IMG/VR virus record: IMGVR_UViG_3300033153_003551
Coordinates: 1-32,421 of that record
DNA: 32,421 bases
Reading direction: 5' to 3' (one strand)
From: a virus
Part shown: positions 30,216 to 32,421 of the stretch, piece by piece
Layout of the letters: each line of letters starts with the position of its first letter
How positions within the stretch are numbered: position 1 is the stretch's first letter
Notes under the pieces: model-generated
Told to the model about the DNA's origin: nothing
Seen by the model: only the letters and a program-made list of their open reading frames with translations
Database searches by the model: none
Program-made: the position numbers and the translations under genes

Positions 30216-30245
30216 ATTTTAAATCATTTTCGTACAGTCTGTCAA
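30216..30245 (-). promoter_or_regulatory. Late operon promoter
   Basis: On the minus strand perfect TTGACA (30240-30245) and TAAAAT (30216-30221) are separated by 18 bases. Transcription would start near 30209. It lies just after a terminator and drives the structural genes from 30135 down to 11912, over 18 kb. No phage sigma or late activator gene was recognised, but the match to the host consensus suggests none is needed; timing may depend on repression or on the leader RNA. Confidence 0.8.
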
Positions 30246-30264
30246 TGTTTTTGTATATTGCAAT

Positions 30265-30289
30265 AAAAAAGGAGGTTGTTAGCCTCCTA
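30265..30289 (-). terminator. Rho-independent terminator before the late promoter
   Basis: On the minus strand AGGAGG and CCTCCT form a stem around CTAACAA-type loop bases, followed by a run of T. It ends the unit of small genes 31373-30301, about 12 bases after the last stop codon. Confidence 0.85.
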
Positions 30290-30300
30290 GTAGAATTAGA

Positions 30301-30438
30301 TCACTCCCTTAACTTAACTATCTTCTCTACCACCGTATACTTAATCTTACACTTACTACACCAATAAACATATTTCCCCTTTGGTGGAGGTGGTACATTA
30401 ACTGCTTGTCTGTAATCGTTAGGATGTTTACACTTCAT
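30301..30438 (-). CDS. Small zinc-ribbon protein (45 aa)
   Basis: Starts MKCKHPNDYRQAVNVPPPPK and continues KYVYWCSKC. Cys3, His5, Cys27 and Cys30 form a probable zinc site; a four-proline run separates the halves. GGAGGAAGCAC precedes the ATG and a terminator follows. Tiny CxC/H..CxxC phage proteins of this type are common near terminase genes; their function is not known to me. Confidence 0.65.
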   Translation of the reverse strand: MKCKHPNDYRQAVNVPPPPKGKYVYWCSKCKIKYTVVEKIVKLRE

Positions 30439-30460
30439 GTGCTTCCTCCATTCTTATATG

Positions 30461-30955
30461 TTATTTGATTCCTTTGAAGTATGTTGTTATCTTATGTGCT
30501 AATTCTAGTGGCACTGTCGTCGAGTTGAAGTCAATTCCAAACTCCTTGTCATATTCTATAAAACAATTATCGTCAGCATCTACAAAAAATAGAAGTTTAT
30601 CATAACTCCATTCATTTTGAGTATCCCATTCATTCAATTCCTTAACAATCTCTTCACTTGTTACTGTACGTTGTTGTAGGGCTTTTTTGATTGTGTTGTA
30701 ATCTAATTCTTGTTTTGCTGATAAATGCCAAACACTATTCATTCTTAATATTTCAATAAGATTACTATAACCATCTAACGCTTCCTCTACATTGCCTAAT
30801 GGTGTGATAGGTTGATTGAAATAGTTTGTTAGTCTATCACTTATTTCCTTTACTTCTTCGTTACTTAATGGTCTTTGGTGTTCCCCTGTGCCTCCATCAA
30901 ACATCATTCCAGTCATAAACATTAGCCAATCTTGTCTTGCATCTTCTCTACTCAT
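30461..30955 (-). CDS. Protein of unknown function (164 aa)
   Basis: I do not recognise it. The start (DARQDWLMFMTGMMFDGGTGEHQRPLSNEEV) has clusters of Met and Trp. A helical middle is followed by an acidic C-terminal half (YDKLLFFVDADDNCFIEYDKEFGIDF) that may be a small alpha-beta domain. It is coupled to the 67-aa gene by an ATGA overlap with GAGGAAGTAA upstream. Location just before the terminase unit could suit a packaging or regulatory role. Confidence 0.6.
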   Translation of the reverse strand: MSREDARQDWLMFMTGMMFDGGTGEHQRPLSNEEVKEISDRLTNYFNQPITPLGNVEEALDGYSNLIEILRMNSVWHLSAKQELDYNTIKKALQQRTVTSEEIVKELNEWDTQNEWSYDKLLFFVDADDNCFIEYDKEFGIDFNSTTVPLELAHKITTYFKGIK

Positions 30956-31155
30956 TTTACTTCCTCCTCTGCATTGCTGTTACGTGGTGCTAGGTCTAGT
31001 CTTTCGTACTCTTCGTGTATTAGTTTTATCGTTGTATCCGTGTTATTCGTTCCGTGATGCTTCTTTATCGCTTTGAACTTGTTATTACTCCTCTTGTTTA
31101 GTTTAGCTTGTAACGTAAAGATTTTTATTTCATCTATTGATATTGTTTTAGCCAT
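30952..31155 (-). CDS. Small basic protein (67 aa)
   Basis: A basic, helical protein: MAKTISIDEIKIFTLQAKLN, then KRSNNKFKAIKKHH, then NTDTTIKLIHEEYERLDLAP. The pattern resembles a short ribbon or helix pair with a basic centre and might bind DNA; no family match is claimed. GGAGGAAAGAC precedes its ATG. It lies between two unknown genes in the short unit behind promoter 31407-31435. Confidence 0.6.
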   Translation of the reverse strand: MAKTISIDEIKIFTLQAKLNKRSNNKFKAIKKHHGTNNTDTTIKLIHEEYERLDLAPRNSNAEEEVK

Positions 31156-31166
31156 TGTCTTTCCTC

Positions 31167-31373
31167 CTAATAGTTAATTACATCATCTACCGCTACTAAT
31201 AATGTAGTTAGTACCGTTTTTAATGTTGTTCCTTTTTCTCCATATGAACATTCAAGTTCTCCAATTATATGGTTTATATCTTCTTTTCCTAAATAATTGA
31301 ATGTATCTTCATCCATTTTACTCGCTATGCTTTCAATCGTTTTAAATACCTTTCTTAATGTTGCTTTGGTCAT
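31167..31373 (-). CDS. Protein of unknown function (68 aa)
   Basis: A helical protein starting MTKATLRKVFKTIESIASKM. The frame is open further upstream to 31406, but that ATG lies on the promoter -10 box. ATG 31373 has AAAGGAGGAAGTAA and is preferred. It is first in a short unit with its own promoter. No family recognised. Confidence 0.65.
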   Translation of the reverse strand: MTKATLRKVFKTIESIASKMDEDTFNYLGKEDINHIIGELECSYGEKGTTLKTVLTTLLVAVDDVINY

Positions 31374-31406
31374 TTTACTTCCTCCTTTGTATTCTTTTAT
31401 ATTCAT

Positions 31407-31435
31407 ATTGTATCATACATTTTAACGTATTACAA
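31407..31435 (-). promoter_or_regulatory. Promoter of the 31373-30301 unit
   Basis: On the minus strand TTGTAA (31430-31435) and TACAAT (31407-31412), 17-base spacer. It lies directly after a terminator and before the 68-aa gene. The spacer and -10 contain GTATGATAC, a short dyad that might be an operator. Confidence 0.7.
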
Positions 31436-31436
31436 A

Positions 31437-31476
31437 CAAAAACGATAAACTTTTACGCCTATCGCTTTTTTAGGTG
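31437..31476. terminator. Terminator at the end of the wrapped early operon
   Basis: AAAACGATA and TATCGCTTTTTT can pair (about ten pairs with one bulged base) around an 11-base loop. A-run and T-run on either side let it work in both directions. On the minus strand it ends transcripts from the early genes that run through the window join, downstream of the 79-aa zinc protein. Confidence 0.7.
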
Positions 31477-31507
31477 TTACTCATGAACTAACTCCCTTTC
31501 TATTATC

Positions 31508-31747
31508 TCATTCACGTTTATCTTCACGTGACTTGGATTTCATTAACTTGGTTAATATGTACTTACGTGTTCCCTTTCTTCCTATAACTCGTTTTTCTTC
31601 CTCCGTTGTATGTGCGTGTCCGTTTTCACATCTTGTCTTATATGCTTTGATTGTGAATGATAATCCATTATGTGTGAGTTTGATTACTTGTTTCTCGGTT
31701 ATACGTTCCACGATCAAATTACAACTTTTACAATATATATCTTTCAT
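31508..31747 (-). CDS. Zinc-finger protein of unknown function (79 aa)
   Basis: CKSC at residues 6-9, Cys40 and His44/His46 form a probable zinc site, with a beta-rich segment VIKLTHNGLSFTIKAYKTRC between. The C-terminal third is very basic (RKGTRKYILTKLMKSKSREDKRE), suitable for nucleic-acid binding. The ribosome site is weak (AATGAGTGT). It is the last gene of the early operon before the terminator at 31437-31476. Confidence 0.6.
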   Translation of the reverse strand: MKDIYCKSCNLIVERITEKQVIKLTHNGLSFTIKAYKTRCENGHAHTTEEEKRVIGRKGTRKYILTKLMKSKSREDKRE

Positions 31748-31756
31748 ACACTCATT

Positions 31757-32284
31757 TTACCATAAAAAAAGGCACAAATCATAATCACTTGGTTCTATCT
31801 TACGTATCTCGTCTTGTTTATAAAACTTACCGCCCTTAACGAATTGATATAACGGCTTATCGTAATTCAGTATCGTGTCAGTTAATTTCATTCCGTAAAC
31901 CTTTTGTACTTTGAAATAACTTGTACGTGTAACCTCATCACCTAGTTTAATTCTAGCGTTATCATGTGCTATCATTGTTGCTATGCGTTGCTTTAAATTC
32001 TCAGTATCTAACGTCAATTCCTCGATTACGTCCTCGTTTTCTTTGTATTCCTTGATTCCATCTTCCAAATACTTCGTGTATGTATCATTTGTTGCTACCT
32101 CAATGCCTATACGCTTGATTTTCCTACTTAATACATAAACTAATACTAATTCAGTTAGAAAACCGATTACAGCGAAGATTAAGCCTGTTCGTTCTATTAA
32201 CAATTTTGCCGTGTAATCTTGTGTCAATGATAATACCGTGAATATTGTTGCTAATACTACTAAATAATATATTACTCTTTTCAT
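31757..32284 (-). CDS. Membrane protein with coiled coil (175 aa)
   Basis: Two transmembrane helices lie near the N-terminus (about residues 4-20 and 32-54). After the basic SRKIKRIG comes a long cytoplasmic region, including a probable coiled coil (YTKYLEDGIKEYKENEDVIEELTLDTENLKQRIA). A small C-terminal domain ends in an aromatic run. It is coupled to the MazG-like gene by ATGA overlap, with AAAGGAGAGATAG upstream. A membrane-anchored scaffold for early functions is possible; nothing specific is recognised. Confidence 0.65.
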   Translation of the reverse strand: MKRVIYYLVVLATIFTVLSLTQDYTAKLLIERTGLIFAVIGFLTELVLVYVLSRKIKRIGIEVATNDTYTKYLEDGIKEYKENEDVIEELTLDTENLKQRIATMIAHDNARIKLGDEVTRTSYFKVQKVYGMKLTDTILNYDKPLYQFVKGGKFYKQDEIRKIEPSDYDLCLFLW

Positions 32285-32421
32285 TCTATCTCTCCTTTTT
32301 CTATTTTTTCTAGCGTTCTCGCTATTTTGTATCGCATAACTTCTTTTATTTGTCTACCTTGTTGTGCTTTATAGCCGTATTGTAATCCTACTACGAACAC
32401 GTCCGCTAATTCTTCCGTGAT
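32281..32421 (-). CDS. MazG-like nucleotide pyrophosphohydrolase, C-terminal part (cut by window edge)
   Basis: The same gene as at 1-228. This copy enters at the right edge in frame at codon 39 (ITEELADVFVVG) and ends KIEKGEIE at a TGA that overlaps the ATG of the membrane protein. Taken with the left part it completes an 84-residue product. The acidic cluster EELAD visible here is the second half of the MazG metal-binding pattern. Confidence 0.75.
   Translation of the reverse strand: MTEELADVFVVGLQYGYKAQQGRQIKEVMRYKIARTLEKIEKGEIE
32308..32421. repeat. Terminal redundancy, right copy
   Basis: Identical to positions 1-114. Removing one copy gives a unit of 32,307 bp in which every gene at the join is intact. 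See the left copy for interpretation. Confidence 0.95.

Noticed and set aside
31470-31508. Start codon with AAGGGAG giving MSNT.
   Set aside because: The frame has only four codons before the stop, it lies against a terminator and is not coupled to another gene.
1-32421. CRISPR array or integrase with attachment site.
   Set aside because: No spaced direct repeats of suitable length and no tyrosine or serine recombinase motifs were found on either strand.

Overview
The window holds one complete AT-rich tailed-phage (caudovirus) genome, read as a circular or permuted assembly. Its last 114 bases (32308-32421) repeat its first 114 exactly, so the unit genome is about 32.3 kb. One MazG-like gene is cut by the window edge and closes in frame across the join. 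TGA is used as an ordinary stop and Trp is TGG. Shine-Dalgarno sites are strong (AAGGAGG type) and promoters are sigma-A-like, which points to a Bacillota or Mycoplasmatota host. I see no endolysin and no recognisable peptidoglycan hydrolase, and the phage carries a lipoprotein gene. A wall-less host using the standard stop codons (Acholeplasma/Izemoplasma-like) is therefore a reasonable inference, but it is not proven. No integrase was found.

Layout. (1) 8539 leftwards to 1, then across the join to about 31508, minus strand: the early/replication block. It holds an XRE regulator, an ERF annealing protein, a SpoVG-domain protein with an SSB-like C-terminal tip, a NinB-like protein, an HNH nuclease, small zinc proteins, a second XRE protein, a replisome organiser with an internal array of pentameric repeats (probable origin), a DnaC/DnaI-like loader, a Dam-type methyltransferase, an NPPY methyltransferase-like protein, a RusA resolvase, a C5-cytosine methyltransferase and a MazG-like protein. 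(2) 8679-11898, plus strand: a divergent module of small membrane, zinc and unknown proteins in two transcription units. Between them lies a probable small structured RNA (10340-10458) with its own promoter and terminator. (3) 31373 to 30301, minus strand: a short unit of unknown small genes between two terminators. (4) 30135 to 11912, minus strand: the late operon, with a strong promoter at 30216-30245. Gene order is small and large terminase, portal, MuF-like protein, scaffold, major capsid, connectors, tail tube-like protein, a 142-aa protein, baseplate/tail-tip protein, 1641-aa receptor-binding protein, lipoprotein, coiled-coil protein and two membrane proteins (holin candidates). It ends at a bidirectional terminator facing the plus-strand module.

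How it fits together. The divergent region 8540-8678 looks like the control switch: an XRE gene on one side, a near-consensus promoter on the other and an imperfect palindrome between them. Replication would start in the replisome-organiser gene, load host helicase through the DnaI-like protein, and use ERF, NinB-like and RusA proteins for recombination. Three different DNA methyltransferase-like genes probably protect the phage DNA.

Most interesting points: the candidate small RNA with an exposed CCUCC (anti-Shine-Dalgarno) segment; two late-operon leaders sharing a hairpin with a GCUCA loop just before the ribosome binding site; the SpoVG protein with a DDLPF tip in the place of an SSB; a late operon without a normal-length tape-measure gene; and a related domain inserted in both the capsid and the tail tube-like proteins. 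Several genes shorter than 60 codons were found by reading between the larger ones and are listed.
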